Below are positions 63,439 to 64,000 of a stretch of 64,000 nt of DNA, piece by piece. Positions within the stretch are counted from its first letter, which is position 1. The number at the start of each line of letters is the position of its first letter. Below the pieces are notes generated by a model. That model was not told the origin of the DNA and made no database searches. It was given only the letters and a program-made list of their open reading frames with translations. This DNA comes from Alphaproteobacteria bacterium (lineage in GTDB: Bacteria > Pseudomonadota > Alphaproteobacteria > Micavibrionales > Micavibrionaceae): the NCBI GenBank assembly GCA_002401695.1, contig NVTV01000001.1, positions 296,501-360,500 on the forward strand. Direction: 5' to 3'. The translations under genes were made by a program, and so were the position numbers.

Positions 63439-64000
63439 CGATGTGGATTGGTGGCGCGGCGCAATTATATACCAAATCTACCCGCGCTCATTCTATGACA
63501 GCAACAATGATGGCATTGGAGATCTTGCCGGCATCACACAGAGACTGAGCTATGTTTCGGGGCTTGGCGTTGACGGCATATGGATATCACCCTTTTTCAA
63601 ATCACCGATGAAAGACTTTGGCTATGACATTTCCGATTATCGGGATGTAGACCCCATCTTTGGCAACAACGATGATTTTGATGCTCTGCTTGAAAAGGCA
63701 CATGACCTCAATTTAAAAGTAATTATCGATCTCGCTTTTTCCCATACCTCCAACGAACATCCATGGTTTTCCGACGAGAGCAAAAAAGACTGGTACGTTT
63801 GGGCGGATGCTAAATATGATAAGACTAACAATCGCATTCCTCCCAATAACTGGGTCTCTGTTTTTGGGGGCTCTGCATGGGAATGGGATGAAAATCGCGA
63901 GCAATATTACTTTCATAATTTTTTAAAAGAACAGCCGGATTTAAACTTTCATAACTCAGACGTACAGAGTGAAATTATCGATATTTGTAAATATTGGTTA
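63431..64000 (+). CDS. alpha-amylase family (GH13) enzyme, 3' end outside the window
   Basis: The first 190 residues match GH13 alpha-glucosidases or trehalose-type hydrolases: WWRGAIIYQIYPRSFYDSNNDGIGDLAGI, DGIWISPFFKSPMKDFGYDISDYRDVDPIFG and the first conserved region VIIDLAFSHTSNEHPWF (usual D-x-x-x-N-H with Ser in place of Asn). The catalytic Asp/Glu regions lie beyond the window. The ATG at 63431 overlaps the PhzF stop, implying coupling. A role in trehalose, isomaltose or sucrose-type glucoside use is likely, but exact substrate is unknown. Confidence 0.9.
   Translation, partial: MSNDVDWWRGAIIYQIYPRSFYDSNNDGIGDLAGITQRLSYVSGLGVDGIWISPFFKSPMKDFGYDISDYRDVDPIFGNNDDFDALLEKAHDLNLKVIIDLAFSHTSNEHPWFSDESKKDWYVWADAKYDKTNNRIPPNNWVSVFGGSAWEWDENREQYYFHNFLKEQPDLNFHNSDVQSEIIDICKYWL

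Noticed and set aside
1-64000. CRISPR arrays, transposases, prophage
   Set aside because: No regularly spaced repeats, no transposase- or phage-type proteins among the frames on either strand.

Overview
The window is a compact, mostly core stretch of a moderately AT-rich alphaproteobacterial chromosome. The evidence is a glycine-dependent 5-aminolevulinate synthase, the cluster rph-rdgB-hemW close to grpE-dnaK-dnaJ-dapB, a bactofilin, a TamA/TamB pair, a COQ9-like TetR protein and pyruvate phosphate dikinase. I cannot name the genus; a Micavibrio-like or related free-living lineage is only a guess. No CRISPR array, rRNA operon, transposase or intact prophage is visible. One tRNA gene, tRNA-Leu(TAA), is present.

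Layout. 1-2.2 kb: a secreted protein running off the left edge, a metal-ligand-less zincin-like protein and a YjfB-like small protein. 2.2-14.3 kb: hemA, two PfkB kinases (one lacking its catalytic motif), a COQ9-like regulator, macro domain protein, YejA-type solute-binding protein, heptosyltransferase-like enzyme, ygfZ, ppdK and a GNAT enzyme. 14.3-24.5 kb: polyprenyl diphosphate synthase, a permease, an orphan Rap1a-type protein, a detached helicase C-terminal module, several secreted proteins of unknown function, and hemW-rdgB-rph. 24.5-34.2 kb: the chaperone block grpE-dnaK-J protein-dnaJ, then dapB, ogt, nth, a bactofilin and uvrC. 34.2-38.3 kb: AT-rich accessory genes around tRNA-Leu. 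38.3-42 kb: tamB and tamA. 42-47.1 kb: a divergent, apparently Fur-controlled locus of three unrecognised proteins, one of 1229 residues. 47.1-53.3 kb: a chaperone-usher pilus locus with two DUF4402-type pilins, one inverted relative to the rest. 53.4-64 kb: an AMIN-type lipoprotein, a broken or rearranged sugar transferase, cinA-like, map, radC, a YafK-type L,D-transpeptidase, purB, bacterioferritin, a TlpA-like thioredoxin, bfd, a cyclophilin, a PhzF protein and a partial alpha-amylase family enzyme at the right edge.

Iron is the theme linking distant parts. Fur-box-like palindromes lie at 37859, 42495, 42539 and 61655. They precede a small Cys-containing protein whose ribosome binding site is buried in a perfect 9-bp hairpin, the two arms of the unrecognised divergent locus, and bfd (near bacterioferritin). 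The 42.0-47.1 kb locus is the best candidate for an undescribed system. Its two promoters are interleaved back to back, each -10 element lies in or against a Fur-like box, and its largest product ends in a CX2CX2CX8C cysteine motif. The pilus locus is the second point of interest.
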